From assembly GCF_022012395.1 (NCBI RefSeq), contig NZ_JAKLTQ010000008.1, positions 124,001 to 188,000 on the forward strand: a stretch of DNA of 64,000 bases, read 5' to 3'. A program made the position numbers and the translations under genes. The notes beneath the pieces are model-generated. The model was not told the DNA's origin. It saw only the letters and a program-made list of their open reading frames with translations, and did no database searches. Shown in pieces: positions 43,697 through 53,615 of the stretch (the first letter of the stretch is position 1; every line of letters begins with the position of its first letter). Source of the DNA: Arthrobacter hankyongi. Its GTDB lineage: Bacteria > Actinomycetota > Actinomycetes > Actinomycetales > Micrococcaceae.

Positions 43697-44542
43697 ATGC
43701 GTAAAGCACTGACCCTCCTCGGCACCGGCCTTGCCGCTGCCCTGGCGCTGACGGCTTGCGGCGGGGGCAACAACGCCTCCGCCCCCAGCGCCGCGGCAAC
43801 CCTGGATCCGGCCAACCCGACCACGGTCACGGTCGGGGCCACGCCGACCCCGCAGGCCAAGATCCTCGAGTTCGTCGACCAGAAGCTGGCCAAGGAGGCC
43901 GGCATCGACCTGGAAATCAAGGAATTCGACGACTACCAGACACCGAACATCGCCCTGAGCGACGGATCGCTGGATGCCAACTACTTCCAGCACCTGCCCT
44001 TCCTCGAGGACCAGATGAAGACCAAGGGCTACAAGTTCGAGCACGGTGCACCCATCCACATCGAGCCCTACGCCGGTTTCTCCGCCAAGCACAAGAAGAT
44101 CAGCGAAATCCCCGATGGCGCCACCATCGCCATCACTAATGACCCGGGCAATCAGCCCCGCGCCCTGAAACTCCTCGAAAGCGCGGGCCTGCTCAAGGAC
44201 ATCAAGGACGATTCGTCGGCGCTGACCCTGTCGGACGAGCAGAACCCGAAAAAGCTGAAGTTCGAAGAGAACCAGCCGGAAATCCTGCTGCCGCTGGTGA
44301 AGGACCCGAAGATCGACATGGCCATCATCAACGGCAATTACATTCTGGACGCGGGCCTGAACACGGATGATGCCCTGGTGGTCGAGTCAGTGAAGGACAG
44401 CCCCTACGGCAACTTCCTGGTCTGGCGTGCAGGCGAGGAAACCCCCGCCATCGCCAAGCTGGAGGAGCTGCTGCACTCCCCCGAGGTCAAGGCCTATATC
44501 GAGAAGACCTGGCCGAACGGCGACGTGACCCCCGCCTTCTAG
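43697..44542 (+). CDS. metQ: Methionine-binding lipoprotein MetQ
   Basis: This 281-aa lipoprotein has a signal peptide ending in ALALTACGGG, where the Cys is lipidated. The NlpA/MetQ core reads LEIKEFDDYQTPNIALSDGS, LDANYFQHLPFLEDQMKTKG, and TIAITNDPGNQPRALKLLES. The ATG has AAAGGA 10 bases upstream; an earlier start is not supported. The gene ends before a terminator that also serves hemL from the other side. Confidence 0.94.
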   Translation: MRKALTLLGTGLAAALALTACGGGNNASAPSAAATLDPANPTTVTVGATPTPQAKILEFVDQKLAKEAGIDLEIKEFDDYQTPNIALSDGSLDANYFQHLPFLEDQMKTKGYKFEHGAPIHIEPYAGFSAKHKKISEIPDGATIAITNDPGNQPRALKLLESAGLLKDIKDDSSALTLSDEQNPKKLKFEENQPEILLPLVKDPKIDMAIINGNYILDAGLNTDDALVVESVKDSPYGNFLVWRAGEETPAIAKLEELLHSPEVKAYIEKTWPNGDVTPAF

Positions 44543-44580
44543 CAGCCTGATGGTCCGGGTGTGCCCGGACCGCCAACACA

Positions 44581-44627
44581 AAGCCCGGTGGCCTCCCCTT
44601 TCGAGGGAAGGCCGCCGGGTTTGTTTG
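44581..44627. terminator. Bidirectional terminator between metQ and hemL
   Basis: AAGCCCGGTGGCCTCCCC pairs with GGGAAGGCCGCCGGGTTT with a few mismatches, around a TTTCGA loop. It ends in TTTGTTTG on the plus strand and in AAGCC-type sequence on the other. It lies between two convergent genes. Confidence 0.75.
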
Positions 44628-44648
44628 TCCGTCGGGAGTGCCCGGTCC

Positions 44649-45977
44649 TCAGGCCGTGGGGGCCGTGGCCGCAGCGGCGGCCTTGGCCGCCGCCGGCAGC
44701 GCGGACAGGATGTGCTCCATCGCCGCGTCGTCGTGGGCAGCGGACAGGAACCAGGCCTCGAAGACCGACGGCGGCAGGTACACCCCGGCGTCGAGCATGG
44801 CGTGGAAGAACGGGGCGTAGCGGAAGGACTCCTGGGCCTGCGCATCCGCATAATTGCGCACGCCGTGGGCGGAGGTGCCGAAGGCGACGCTGAACAGGTT
44901 GCCGGCCCGCTGGATGCTGTGGTCCACCCCGGCCGCCGACAGCGCCTCGGAGACGGCCGCGGACAGCTGGGCGGAGCGGGCGTCGATGAACTCGTACACC
45001 GCGGGCGTGGCGTGCGTCAGCGTGGCCACGCCGGCCGCCATGGCGATCGGATTGCCCGAGAGCGTGCCGGCCTGGTAGACCGGGCCCACCGGGGCGAGGT
45101 AGTCCATCACGTCGGCGCGGCCGCCCAGGGCCGCCACCGGCATGCCGCCGCCGATGACCTTGCCGAAGGTCAGCAGGTCCGGCACGAACGGTGCGGAGGC
45201 ACCGGGCGCGCCGCCGGTCAGGCCCCAGTAGCCGGCGTAACCGGTGCGGAAGCCGGTGAGCACCTCGTCGAAGATCAGCAGCGCGCCGTGTTCGGCGGTG
45301 ATCCGGGAGAGTGCGGCGTTGAAGCCCTCCCCCGGTTCCACCACGCCCATGTTCGCCGGCGCGGCCTCGGTGATCACCGCGGCGATGTCCTGGCCGCGGG
45401 CGGCAAAGGCTTCCTCGACCGCCGCAAGGTCGTTGTAGGGCAGCACCAGGGTCTCGGCCGCCGTCGCTGCGGTGACACCGGCCGAACCGGGCAGGGCCAG
45501 CGTGGCGACGCCGGAACCGGCGGCAGCCAGCAGCCCGTCCAGGTGGCCGTGGTAGCAGCCGGCGAACTTGATGATGAGGTTGCGGCCGGTGAAACCGCGG
45601 GCGAGCCGCACCGCCGTCATCGTCGCCTCGGTGCCGGTGGAGACCATGCGGAGCCGTTCGACGGCGCCGACCCGGCCTGCCACCAGTTCGGCCAGGTCGG
45701 ACTCGGCAGGAGTGGAGGCGCCGAAGGACAGGCCCCGGTCCACCGCGGCATGGACGGCGGCCAGCACCTCGGGATGGGCGTGGCCGAGCAGCGCCGGCCC
45801 CCAGGAGCAGACGAGGTCGACGTACTCGCGGCCGTCGGCGTCGGTCAGGTAGGGGCCGCGGCCGGAGACCATGAACGGCGGCGTCCCGCCTACCGAGCCA
45901 AAGGCCCGGACCGGCGAGTTGACCCCGCCCGGCATCAGGGCGCGGGCGCGCTGGAAGAGCTCTTCGGAGGAAGTCAC
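44649..45977 (-). CDS. hemL: Glutamate-1-semialdehyde 2,1-aminomutase
   Basis: This 442-aa PLP enzyme turns glutamate-1-semialdehyde into 5-aminolevulinate, the second step of C5-pathway heme synthesis. It shows [54 protein letters not shown] and the PLP lysine in [14 protein letters not shown]. The GTG at 45977 is preceded by AAAGGA; the frame further upstream (into the hemB gap) has no support. It is the last gene of the heme cluster, 65 bases after hemB. It ends at a terminator shared with metQ. Confidence 0.94.
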   Translation of the reverse strand: MTSSEELFQRARALMPGGVNSPVRAFGSVGGTPPFMVSGRGPYLTDADGREYVDLVCSWGPALLGHAHPEVLAAVHAAVDRGLSFGASTPAESDLAELVAGRVGAVERLRMVSTGTEATMTAVRLARGFTGRNLIIKFAGCYHGHLDGLLAAAGSGVATLALPGSAGVTAATAAETLVLPYNDLAAVEEAFAARGQDIAAVITEAAPANMGVVEPGEGFNAALSRITAEHGALLIFDEVLTGFRTGYAGYWGLTGGAPGASAPFVPDLLTFGKVIGGGMPVAALGGRADVMDYLAPVGPVYQAGTLSGNPIAMAAGVATLTHATPAVYEFIDARSAQLSAAVSEALSAAGVDHSIQRAGNLFSVAFGTSAHGVRNYADAQAQESFRYAPFFHAMLDAGVYLPPSVFEAWFLSAAHDDAAMEHILSALPAAAKAAAAATAPTA

Positions 45978-46042
45978 GATGGGTCCTTTCGGGGGAGAAA
46001 CCAGGAGGTAAGCTGCGGGCACGGGTGCCGTGGGACGCCGGA

Positions 46043-47020
46043 TCAGGCCCTGAGCCACTGGGCGATCTCGGCAGCCCAGTAGGTGAGCACCATGTCCGCC
46101 CCGGCGCGGCGGATGCCCAGCACCGACTCCAGCACGGCCGCCTTGCGGTCGATCCAGCCGTTCGCAGCAGCGGCCTCGATCATCGCGTACTCGCCGGAGA
46201 TCTGGTAGGCGGCCACCGGTACCGGCGACATCGCCGCGACGTCGGCGACAATGTCCAGGTAGCTCATGGCCGGCTTGACCATGATCATGTCCGCGCCTTC
46301 CCCAAGGTCCAGTTCGACCTCAAGCAGGGCCTCGCGGCGGTTGGCCGGGTCCATCTGGTAAGTGCGCCGGTCCCCGGTCAGCTGCGAATCCACGGCCTCG
46401 CGGAACGGACCGTAGAACGCCGAGGAATACTTGGCCGCGTAGGCCAGCACCGAGGTCTGCTGGAAGCCTGCGTCGTCCAGCGCCTGGCGGATGACCGCCA
46501 CCTGTCCGTCCATCATGCCGGAGGGTCCCAGCACGTCGGCACCGGCTTCGGCCTGGGCAACGGCCATCCGGGCGTAGATTTCCAGGGTCGCGTCATTGTC
46601 CACGCTGCCGTCGGCTGCGAGCACGCCGCAGTGGCCGTGGTCGGTGAATTCGTCCAGGCAGACGTCGCCCATCACCACCAGGTCCGCGCCGACCTCGGCC
46701 TTGACGTCCCGGATTGCCTTGTTCAGCACGCCCTCCGGATCCAGGCTCGCCGTGCCGGTGGCATCCCGCGTGGCGGGCACGCCGAAGAGCATGATGCCGC
46801 CAAGCCCGAGCCCGGCCGCCTCGACGGCCGCGCGCTTGAGCGTATCGGTGGTGTGCTGGACGACGCCGGGCATGGACTGCAGCGCCACCGGCTCGCCGAT
46901 CCCTTCGCGGATGAAGGCAGGCAGGATCAGCTGCGAGGGCTGCAGGCTGGTCTCGGCGGTCAGGCGGCGCAGGGCCGGGGTGGCACGCAGCCGGCGCGGA
47001 CGGTGGTGGGGGAAACTCAT
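46043..47020 (-). CDS. hemB: Delta-aminolevulinic acid dehydratase (porphobilinogen synthase)
   Basis: This 325-aa enzyme condenses two 5-aminolevulinate molecules into porphobilinogen. It has [40 protein letters not shown] (metal-site region), [11 protein letters not shown] with the active-site Lys, and [20 protein letters not shown]. The ATG overlaps the hemD stop by 4 bases. It is between hemD and hemL. Confidence 0.95.
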   Translation of the reverse strand: MSFPHHRPRRLRATPALRRLTAETSLQPSQLILPAFIREGIGEPVALQSMPGVVQHTTDTLKRAAVEAAGLGLGGIMLFGVPATRDATGTASLDPEGVLNKAIRDVKAEVGADLVVMGDVCLDEFTDHGHCGVLAADGSVDNDATLEIYARMAVAQAEAGADVLGPSGMMDGQVAVIRQALDDAGFQQTSVLAYAAKYSSAFYGPFREAVDSQLTGDRRTYQMDPANRREALLEVELDLGEGADMIMVKPAMSYLDIVADVAAMSPVPVAAYQISGEYAMIEAAAANGWIDRKAAVLESVLGIRRAGADMVLTYWAAEIAQWLRA

Positions 47021-47979
47021 GATGGTCCTCTGCTCGATTCAGTCTGTTCGTGTGCCGGCCCGCCGGTCGGCGCAGGCAGTGCTGCGGCCACGGCGTCGGC
47101 AATTCCCGCCGGGGTCGGTGCCGCTGCCACGGCCGCGATGGGCAGTCCCAGCCTGGCGGCCTCGTCCGCCGTGCTGTTGCCGATCGCCACCAGCCGCACC
47201 CGGTGCGGCAGGGCGGGGGCCACCTCATGGAGCCGGCGAACCACGCTCGGCGAGCTCAGGACGACGGCGCCAATCCCGCCGTCGGCCGCCGTCCGGTTGA
47301 AGTCCGCCACGGAGAGCTCTGCCAGCTCCGCCGCCCCGCGGCCCGGGGCGCCGTCGTCGCCGTGGGCGGCGGCCAGCACCGCGGTCAGCCGCCGGTCCGC
47401 CCGGGCCGGGTAGTCCACCGTGTGGTAAGCCACCACCGCCCGCGCGTCCCAGCCCTTGGCGGCCAGCCCCTGCTCGAGGGTCGGCGCGGCGATGTCGGCC
47501 TGCGGCATCAGCACCCGCCCGGTGCCGTCGGGGGCGGGCCCGGCAACCCGAGGCGGCCAGGCAGCGACCAGCCCGACGGCGTCCATGCTCGCGTCCGGGA
47601 CCAGGTCGACGGCCAGCCCCTCGGCCCTTAGTGCCCTGGCACTGGCGGAGCCGACGGCGGCGACCTTGGTCCGCCGGGCCAGCTCGGCCAGCGGAGTACC
47701 GAGGACGGCGGCCCGCTGCTTCAGCGCCCGGACGGTGGTGATGCTGGTGACCACCAGCCACTCGAAGCCGCCCCGGCCCAGCTGGACCAAGGCCTCGTCC
47801 AGCGCATCCGTGGATTCCGGTTCCTCAAAATCGATCAGCGGCATCGCCAAGGGCAGGGCGCCGCGCCCTGCCAGTTCCGCGGCCATGCCGGCCGCCCGGT
47901 CCGCGCTGCGCGGCAGCACCACCACAACCCCGGCCAGCGGACCGGCCGGGTGCGCGAAGGCATGCGGGCTGGCAGCCAT
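47017..47979 (-). CDS. hemD: Uroporphyrinogen-III synthase
   Basis: This 320-aa protein closes hydroxymethylbilane into uroporphyrinogen III. The family is weakly conserved, so the call rests on position between hemC and hemB and on the pattern of segments such as [56 protein letters not shown], and [20 protein letters not shown]. It starts 2 bases after the hemC stop, and its own stop overlaps hemB. No uroporphyrinogen methyltransferase domain is fused. Confidence 0.87.
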   Translation of the reverse strand: MAASPHAFAHPAGPLAGVVVVLPRSADRAAGMAAELAGRGALPLAMPLIDFEEPESTDALDEALVQLGRGGFEWLVVTSITTVRALKQRAAVLGTPLAELARRTKVAAVGSASARALRAEGLAVDLVPDASMDAVGLVAAWPPRVAGPAPDGTGRVLMPQADIAAPTLEQGLAAKGWDARAVVAYHTVDYPARADRRLTAVLAAAHGDDGAPGRGAAELAELSVADFNRTAADGGIGAVVLSSPSVVRRLHEVAPALPHRVRLVAIGNSTADEAARLGLPIAAVAAAPTPAGIADAVAAALPAPTGGPAHEQTESSRGPS

Positions 47980-47981
47980 GG

Positions 47982-48989
47982 TCAGCGCCCGGCCAGCCCG
48001 GCCAGCTCGGCCGCACCGTCCGCCAGCAGCTCCTCGGCCAGCCGCACCCCGAGTGCCGCGGCCGCATCAAGCGTGGCCTCGGTGCTGTCCAGGCTGCGGC
48101 GCAGCAGGGACGACCCGTCGGTGCTGCAGACCACCGCTTCCAGCCGCACGCCGCCGCCGTGCACGGTGCCCAAGGCACCGACCGGGGCGGCGCAGCCGGC
48201 CTCGAGGCGGGACAGCAGCGAGCGCTCCGCAGTGACGGCGAGCCGGGTGTCGAAGTCGTCCAGTTCGGCCAGCGCAGCGGCGATCAATCCGCCCGCCGCC
48301 GTTTCCGGACGGCATTCCACGGCCAGCGAACCCTGCCCGGGGGCGGGCAGCATGATGGCGGGATCCAGGTACTCGGTGATGTGGGATTCGAGCCCCAGCC
48401 GCGTCAGTCCGGCGCTGGCGAGCACCACGGCGTCGAGGTCACCCTGGACACCGCGGCCGACGCCGCCGTCGTCGGCCGCCGGCGCATTGCCGGCCACCCG
48501 GCCCAGCCGGGTGCCGACATTGCCGCGGATATCCACGATGACCAGATCCGGGCGGGCAGCCCGCAGCTGCGCGGCACGCCGCGGCGAACCGGTGCCCACC
48601 GTGGCTCCGGCCGGGAGGGTGGCCAGGGTCAGGCCGTCCCGGCCGCACAGGGCGTCGCGCACGTCGGCGCGCACCGGGGTCGCGGCGATCACCAGACCCT
48701 CGGGCTGGACGCTGGGCAGGTCCTTGAGCGAGTGCACTGCCACGTCGCAGCCGCCGTCCAGCAGGGCCAGCCGCAGTGCCGCGGCGAAGACGCCGGTGCC
48801 GCCAAGCTGGGACAGCGGCCCGGTGGTGACGTCGCCCTCGGTCTTGACCCTGACGATCTCGTACGGGTGTCCGCTGGCTTCCGCCAGCGCCTCGGCGACG
48901 GTGGTGGTCTGGGTCAGCGCCAGCGCGCTGCCCCGGGTACCTACCCGGAAGGACGCCTGCGCTGCCGAGGTGGAGGCTGACTGGCTCAC
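47982..48989 (-). CDS. hemC: Hydroxymethylbilane synthase (porphobilinogen deaminase)
   Basis: This 335-aa enzyme links four porphobilinogens. Key segments are RVGTRGSALALTQT, DVAVHSLKDLPSVQPEG, GTGSPRRAAQLRAARP and PAPGQGSLAVECR. The dipyrromethane cofactor is held by the Cys in EAGCAAPVGALG. The GTG at 48989 overlaps the hemH stop (GTGA), and gives the N-terminus VSQSASTSAAQASFRVGTRG. A longer frame upstream lies within hemH. Confidence 0.94.
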   Translation of the reverse strand: MSQSASTSAAQASFRVGTRGSALALTQTTTVAEALAEASGHPYEIVRVKTEGDVTTGPLSQLGGTGVFAAALRLALLDGGCDVAVHSLKDLPSVQPEGLVIAATPVRADVRDALCGRDGLTLATLPAGATVGTGSPRRAAQLRAARPDLVIVDIRGNVGTRLGRVAGNAPAADDGGVGRGVQGDLDAVVLASAGLTRLGLESHITEYLDPAIMLPAPGQGSLAVECRPETAAGGLIAAALAELDDFDTRLAVTAERSLLSRLEAGCAAPVGALGTVHGGGVRLEAVVCSTDGSSLLRRSLDSTEATLDAAAALGVRLAEELLADGAAELAGLAGR

Positions 48990-50212
48990 GGCTGGGGAAC
49001 TCCTACTTCCGAATCGACGGCGGCGATGGTCGGTTTTACGGTGCCGTCGCGCATGACCTTGACGCAGCAGTTGGGCCGGCAGACGTCGAACCACGGACCC
49101 AGCTCGGCGGCACTGGCGCGTCCAGGAAGCAGCGCCTTGCCGTCCGGGCCGGCGGTGCGCTCGGAAACCAGGTCCACGATGCCGCGCACATACTCCCGGT
49201 GAGTCCCCGGCGTCGGGGCGCGGTGGAAGGCCAGCCCCAGTTCGGCGCAGGTGTCCTTGGCCTCGGTGTCCAGATCCCAGACGACCTCCATGTGGTCGCT
49301 GACGAAACCGATCGGCACCACCACGACGCCACGGGTGCCGGCGGCGGCGTATTCGGCCAGGGCGTCATTGATGTCCGGTTCCAGCCACGGGACGTGCGGG
49401 GCGCCGGAGCGGGACTGGAAGACCAGCGACCATTCGAGGCCGGCGGCGTCGGGAACCCGGTCCAGGACGGCCCGGGCCACGGCCAGGTGCTGGGCGGAAT
49501 AAACATCTGCGTCCAGTTCGGCGGCCAGGTCCCGCGGGCCGGCCGCCGCGGCATCCGAGGTGGGGATCGAATGCGTGGTGAAAACGATCCGCAGCGGAGC
49601 CTGCTCCTCGCCTGCGGCAGCCAGCTGGGCGCGGACGTCGGCCAGGCCGGCAGCCAGGCCCTCGGCGAACGGCTCGATGAAACCAGGGTGGTCGAAATAC
49701 TGGCGGACCTTGTCCACTTCCAGCCGGCCTTCGAGCCCGCTTTCGCGCAGCGCCACGCCGATATCCTCGCGGTACTGCCGGCAGCTGGAGTACCCGGCGT
49801 AGGCGCTGGTGGAGAACATCAGCACGCGGCGGTGGCCGTCGTCGAACATTTGCTGCAATGTCGGCTGGATGTAGGGCGCCCAGTTGCGGTTGCCCCAGTA
49901 GACCGGCAGATCGATCCCGCGGGCGGCAAGCTCCGCCTCCATGGCCGCCTTCAGGGCCCGGTTCTGGGCGTTGATCGGGCTGATGCCGCCGTTGGCGCGG
50001 TAGTGGGTGGCCACTTCCTCGAGCCGCTCGTCCGGGATCCCGCGGCCGCGGGTGACGTTGCGCAGGAACGGGATCACGTCGTCCTGGCCCTCAGGCCCGC
50101 CGAAGGACGCCAGCAGCACGGCGTCGTACGGCTTGGGCGCCATGACTCCGTCCGCGTCGTAGCCCTCGCGCGGATCGAAGCTGAAGTCCGCGGCGGAACC
50201 GGTACCCGTCAC
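48986..50212 (-). CDS. hemH: Ferrochelatase (coproporphyrin ferrochelatase CpfC), probably [2Fe-2S]-bearing
   Basis: This 408-aa enzyme inserts iron. With HemQ next to it, the substrate should be coproporphyrin III rather than protoporphyrin IX. It has YDAVLLASFGGPEGQDDVIP, NVTRGRGIPDERLEEVATHY, FTTHSIPTSDAAAAGPRD, and VVVPIGFVSDHMEVVWDLDT. Near the C-terminus lies a cysteine group (FDVCRPNCCVKV), and a further Cys is in DTCAELGL. Actinobacterial enzymes are known to carry a [2Fe-2S] cluster held by C-terminal cysteines. It overlaps the hemQ stop (GTGA) at its GTG start and hemC at its end. Confidence 0.93.
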   Translation of the reverse strand: MTGTGSAADFSFDPREGYDADGVMAPKPYDAVLLASFGGPEGQDDVIPFLRNVTRGRGIPDERLEEVATHYRANGGISPINAQNRALKAAMEAELAARGIDLPVYWGNRNWAPYIQPTLQQMFDDGHRRVLMFSTSAYAGYSSCRQYREDIGVALRESGLEGRLEVDKVRQYFDHPGFIEPFAEGLAAGLADVRAQLAAAGEEQAPLRIVFTTHSIPTSDAAAAGPRDLAAELDADVYSAQHLAVARAVLDRVPDAAGLEWSLVFQSRSGAPHVPWLEPDINDALAEYAAAGTRGVVVVPIGFVSDHMEVVWDLDTEAKDTCAELGLAFHRAPTPGTHREYVRGIVDLVSERTAGPDGKALLPGRASAAELGPWFDVCRPNCCVKVMRDGTVKPTIAAVDSEVGVPQP

Positions 50213-50904
50213 CGCAAAACCTCGGCGATCTCGGCCACGCTGATCCGGCGTCCGGTGTAGAACGGGATTTCCTCGCGCACGTGGTTGCGCGCGTCGGTGG
50301 CACGCAGGTGGCGCATCAGGTCCACCAGGTCCACCAGCTCAGGGGCCTCCAGGGCCAGGATCCATTCCCAGTCGCCGAGGGCGAACGAGGATACGGTATT
50401 GGAAAGCACCTGCGGGAAGTCCCGGCCAAGCATGCCGTGGTCGCGCAGCATCCGGCCCCGCTCTTCGGCCGGCAGCAGGTACCACTCGTAGGAGCGCACG
50501 AACGGGTAGACGCACAGCCAGGTGCTCGGCTCGACACCACGGGAGAAGGCCGGGGCGTGGTTCTTGGCGAACTCCGCCTCGCGGTGCACGCCCATGGCGG
50601 ACCAGACAATGTCGGTGTCCTCGAACAGGGCGGTGCGGCGGATGGTGCGCACGGCAGCCTGCAGTTCCTCGGGCTTGGATCCGTGCAGCCAGATCATCAC
50701 GTCGGCATCCTCGCGCATGGCGGAGACGTCATAGGCTCCGCGCAGCGTCACGCCGGACTCGGCCAGCTTGGTCACGGCGGCTTCGAAGTCCGTCAGCGCC
50801 GAATCCTGGATCGGGGCGCCGGAGCGCTTGAAGACGGTCCACAGGGTGAAGTACTGCTCTTCGGCGGCGGGGGCTGCGGATTCCGACACGGACGTTTCAC
50901 TCAT
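50209..50904 (-). CDS. hemQ: Coproheme decarboxylase HemQ (chlorite dismutase-like family)
   Basis: This 231-aa protein converts coproheme III to heme b, the final step of the coproporphyrin-dependent route. It has EQYFTLWTVFKRSG, the reactive Tyr region in YPFVRSYEWYLLPAEERGRM, and MLRDHGMLGRDFPQV, which contains the family's conserved His-Gly. It has VSSFALGDWEWILALEAPE and the C-terminal TGRRISVAEIAEVL. The ATG at 50904 opens a tightly packed hemQ-H-C-D-B-L unit; a palindrome and a TATAAC box lie in the 90-base gap upstream. hemG is the gene before it. Confidence 0.95.
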   Translation of the reverse strand: MSETSVSESAAPAAEEQYFTLWTVFKRSGAPIQDSALTDFEAAVTKLAESGVTLRGAYDVSAMREDADVMIWLHGSKPEELQAAVRTIRRTALFEDTDIVWSAMGVHREAEFAKNHAPAFSRGVEPSTWLCVYPFVRSYEWYLLPAEERGRMLRDHGMLGRDFPQVLSNTVSSFALGDWEWILALEAPELVDLVDLMRHLRATDARNHVREEIPFYTGRRISVAEIAEVLR

Positions 50905-50930
50905 GCTTACAGTCTGCCTTCTTTGTTGGT

Positions 50931-50936
50931 GTTATA
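50931..50936 (-). promoter_or_regulatory. Possible -10 box upstream of hemQ
   Basis: The minus strand reads CGATATAAC; TATAAC matches a -10 element, with transcription expected about 20 bases before the hemQ ATG. No good -35 is found 17 bases upstream, where AGCGGC stands. This points to a separate, possibly activator-dependent hemQ promoter inside the heme cluster. Confidence 0.4.
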
Positions 50937-50964
50937 TCGAAAGTACAGGACGGGCCGCTCCGGC

Positions 50965-50987
50965 TTCTTCTACATAGTGTAGAAGAA
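50965..50987. promoter_or_regulatory. 10-3-10 bp perfect palindrome upstream of hemQ (operator candidate)
   Basis: TTCTTCTACA, TAG, TGTAGAAGAA (50965-50987) is a perfect inverted repeat of AT-rich arms in GC-rich DNA. It lies between the hemG stop and the TATAAC box of hemQ. TACA/TGTA half-sites recall BlaI/CopY-type operators, but those have a 2-base gap. The lack of a T-run argues against a terminator. No regulator gene is adjacent. Confidence 0.5.
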
Positions 50988-50994
50988 ATGGCGG

Positions 50995-52551
50995 CTACGG
51001 GGTATCTGCAGCCGCCGAATGCTCTTCCGGCCGGGTTCCGGCCCCAAGGTCTTCGGCCAGCAGCCGGGCCCGCTGCCGGGCGTCGCCGATCACCGCGACC
51101 AGCCCAGTGCCGGCCAGCCACGCGCCGGCCAACTGCAGGCCGTGCTGTCCGCTGGCCAACCGGCGGACCTCGGCCACGCGGGCCCGGTGGCCCAGCGTCG
51201 CCGAAGGCAGCGCCCCGACCCACCGGACGACCTTGCGGCCCAGCACGTCATCTGCACCGATCGGCAGGCCCAGCAGCACCGAGGCGTCCGCGAGGGCCTG
51301 GCCGTACAGCTTGTCATCCGGCCAGGCGGTGAAGTCTTCGCGCTCGGCGCCGTCACCGGCGCCCACTGCCCTGCCATAGGACAGGCGCAGCACATGGTTT
51401 CCGGGACCTGCTTCGGCGGCCAGCCACGGCCATTTCGCCGTGGCGTGGGTCAGGGCCTTGGCACGCACGCCGACCACGCCGGGCGCGACCAGCAGACCGG
51501 TGCCCCGCGGAGCGGCGTCGAGTTCGGGCATGTCCACCACCAGAGTCACCAGCGCGACCGCAGGTCCGGGGGCCGGTTCAGCGGCAGCTAGCCCGGGAAT
51601 GGACGCTGCCAGCAGCCGCACCGCGGATCCGCCGTCGGTGGCCACAACCAGGCCCGCGGCGTCGAAATCCCCGGCAGCGGAACGCACCTGCCAGCCACCG
51701 TCGGCCCGTTCGAGACCGGTCACCGGAGCGCCGGCAACCAGCTTCACCCCACGATCCTTCAAATCCTGGACCAGGCGCTCCACGAGCAGGCCGATGCCGC
51801 CGGCGATGCCGGCCACGGCCGAGCCGGCCGGCGCGGCCTGGCGCAGGGCACCCACGGCCGCGGCCAAGGAACCGTGCTTGGTCACGGCGGCCCGCAGGCC
51901 GGGGACCACCGAGTCCACATCCAGGGCATCCGGGTCCGCAGAGTACACGCCGGCGGCGACCGGGGCCACCAGCCGGTCCAGCACCGCCGAACCCATCCGG
52001 GCGCGCACCAATTCGCCCAGGCTGAGCTGCTCCTTGCGCAGCAGCGTGCCCAGCGGAAGAACCTTGTCCGCGGCGGCGCGCAACGAAGCACGGCGGCCGA
52101 TGGCCTTGACGATGTCCGGGGCGGCCGGATCCGCCGGGATCCCCAGAATTCCGGTGCTGGGCATCGGCTGGGCCGATTCGGGCAGCTGGAGCCAGGCACC
52201 GACCGGATTTGGGGCGGCGATGCGCTCCCCCAGCCCGAGTTCGGCCGCCAACTCGGCGACGATCGGCGACCGGGTGGCGAAGGATTCCGCCCCGGCATCG
52301 AGCATCAGTCCGGCCACCTCATGCCGTGCCACGCAGCCGCCGAACGCGTCGGTGGCTTCCAGCACGGTCACGGCCAGGCCCTGCCGGGCCAGTTCGCGGG
52401 CGGCCACCAGCCCGGCCACGCCGCCGCCGACGACGACGGCAGCAGGGCCGGCCGGTTCGGCTTTCTGCTGCTCCTGGCGGTGCTGCGCCCGATGCTGCTC
52501 GGTGACCTTGTGGAGTGCGGCAGTGATGGGATGGCGTTCGCGGGACTGCAC
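50995..52551 (-). CDS. hemG: Coproporphyrinogen III / protoporphyrinogen oxidase, HemY/CgoX type
   Basis: This 518-aa FAD protein has the dinucleotide motif AVVVGGGVAGLVAARELARQ near the N-terminus, then LEATDAFGGCVARHEVAGL. The C-terminal GLQLAGAWLAGTGLVAVIGD region closes the FAD site. In organisms with HemQ, this oxygen-dependent enzyme (CgoX) oxidises coproporphyrinogen III. I chose the GTG at 52551, 2 bases after the hemE stop, with GGTGGAG 8 bases upstream. A longer frame would overlap hemE in another frame. Confidence 0.92.
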   Translation of the reverse strand: MQSRERHPITAALHKVTEQHRAQHRQEQQKAEPAGPAAVVVGGGVAGLVAARELARQGLAVTVLEATDAFGGCVARHEVAGLMLDAGAESFATRSPIVAELAAELGLGERIAAPNPVGAWLQLPESAQPMPSTGILGIPADPAAPDIVKAIGRRASLRAAADKVLPLGTLLRKEQLSLGELVRARMGSAVLDRLVAPVAAGVYSADPDALDVDSVVPGLRAAVTKHGSLAAAVGALRQAAPAGSAVAGIAGGIGLLVERLVQDLKDRGVKLVAGAPVTGLERADGGWQVRSAAGDFDAAGLVVATDGGSAVRLLAASIPGLAAAEPAPGPAVALVTLVVDMPELDAAPRGTGLLVAPGVVGVRAKALTHATAKWPWLAAEAGPGNHVLRLSYGRAVGAGDGAEREDFTAWPDDKLYGQALADASVLLGLPIGADDVLGRKVVRWVGALPSATLGHRARVAEVRRLASGQHGLQLAGAWLAGTGLVAVIGDARQRARLLAEDLGAGTRPEEHSAAADTP

Positions 52552-52553
52552 GG

Positions 52554-53615
52554 CTACGGCTCCACCGAGTGGATCAGCTTGACCACACGGGTCAGTACCT
52601 CCGGGTCCGTTTCCGGCGGAACCCCGTGTCCGAGGTTGAGCACGTGGCCCGGAGCCGCCGCACCGGCGGCGATCACCTCCCGCACATGCGCCTCGAGCAC
52701 CGGCCACGGCGCGGCCAGCAGTGCCGGATCGATATTGCCCTGCAGCGGCGTGGTGCCGCCCAGCCGGCGGTTCGCCTCGTCCAGCGGCAGGCGGTAGTCC
52801 ACTCCGACCACGTCCACGCCGACGTCGCGCATGGCGACCAGCAGTTCCGAGGTGCCGGTACCGAAGTGCACCAGCGGTGCGCCGAGTCCGCGCACGTGGT
52901 CCAGAGCGCGGGCCGACGACGGCGCCACATGCCGGCGGTAATCGGCCAGACTCAGGGAACCAGCCCAGGAGTCGAAAAGCTGGCCGGCGCTGGCGCCGGC
53001 CTCCAGCTGCGCCCGCAGGAACATGCCGGAGGCGTCCGCGGCCCAGGCCGCCAAGGCGTTCCAGGCCTGCGGATCCGCGTGCATCATGGTGCGGGGGCCG
53101 AGGTGGTCCCGGGAGGGCCTGCCCTCGACCATGTAGGCGGCGAGCGTGAAGGGCGCGCCGGCGAAACCGATCAGCGGCTTGCTGCCCAACTCGGCCACGG
53201 TGAGCCGGACCGCTTCGCGGATCGGCTCCAGCGCCTCCTCGGTCAACTGCGGCAGCCTGGCCACATCCTCGGCGGTGCGGATCGGCGTGCCGAGCACCGG
53301 CCCGACGCCGGGGACGATGTCCACGTCCACGCCGGCCAGCTTGAGCGGAATCACAATGTCCGAGAAGAAGATGCCCGCATCCACATCATGGCGGCGGACG
53401 GGCTGCAGGGTGATTTCCGCCGCAAGTTCGGGCTTCAGGCAGGAGTCCAACATGGCGATGCCCTTGCGTACCTCCCGGTATTCAGGCAGCGAGCGGCCGG
53501 CTTGGCGCATGAACCACACCGGGCGCCGCTCCGGCTTCCCGCCCCGGTAAGCGGTGATCAGCGGCGAATCCGCCGTGCGGCCATCCATCAGTGGGTGGGA
53601 GGCATTCAATGTCAT
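52554..53615 (-). CDS. hemE: Uroporphyrinogen decarboxylase
   Basis: This 353-aa enzyme decarboxylates uroporphyrinogen III to coproporphyrinogen III. It has RPVWFMRQAGRSLPEYREVR, ITLQPVRRHDVDAGIFFSDI, IGFAGAPFTLAAYMVEG, and LQGNIDPALL. The ATG at 53615 gives MTLNASHPLMDGR; an ATG 13 codons upstream is possible but has no better ribosome site. It is the first gene of the minus-strand heme run and diverges from hemA across 131 bases. Confidence 0.94.
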   Translation of the reverse strand: MTLNASHPLMDGRTADSPLITAYRGGKPERRPVWFMRQAGRSLPEYREVRKGIAMLDSCLKPELAAEITLQPVRRHDVDAGIFFSDIVIPLKLAGVDVDIVPGVGPVLGTPIRTAEDVARLPQLTEEALEPIREAVRLTVAELGSKPLIGFAGAPFTLAAYMVEGRPSRDHLGPRTMMHADPQAWNALAAWAADASGMFLRAQLEAGASAGQLFDSWAGSLSLADYRRHVAPSSARALDHVRGLGAPLVHFGTGTSELLVAMRDVGVDVVGVDYRLPLDEANRRLGGTTPLQGNIDPALLAAPWPVLEAHVREVIAAGAAAPGHVLNLGHGVPPETDPEVLTRVVKLIHSVEP

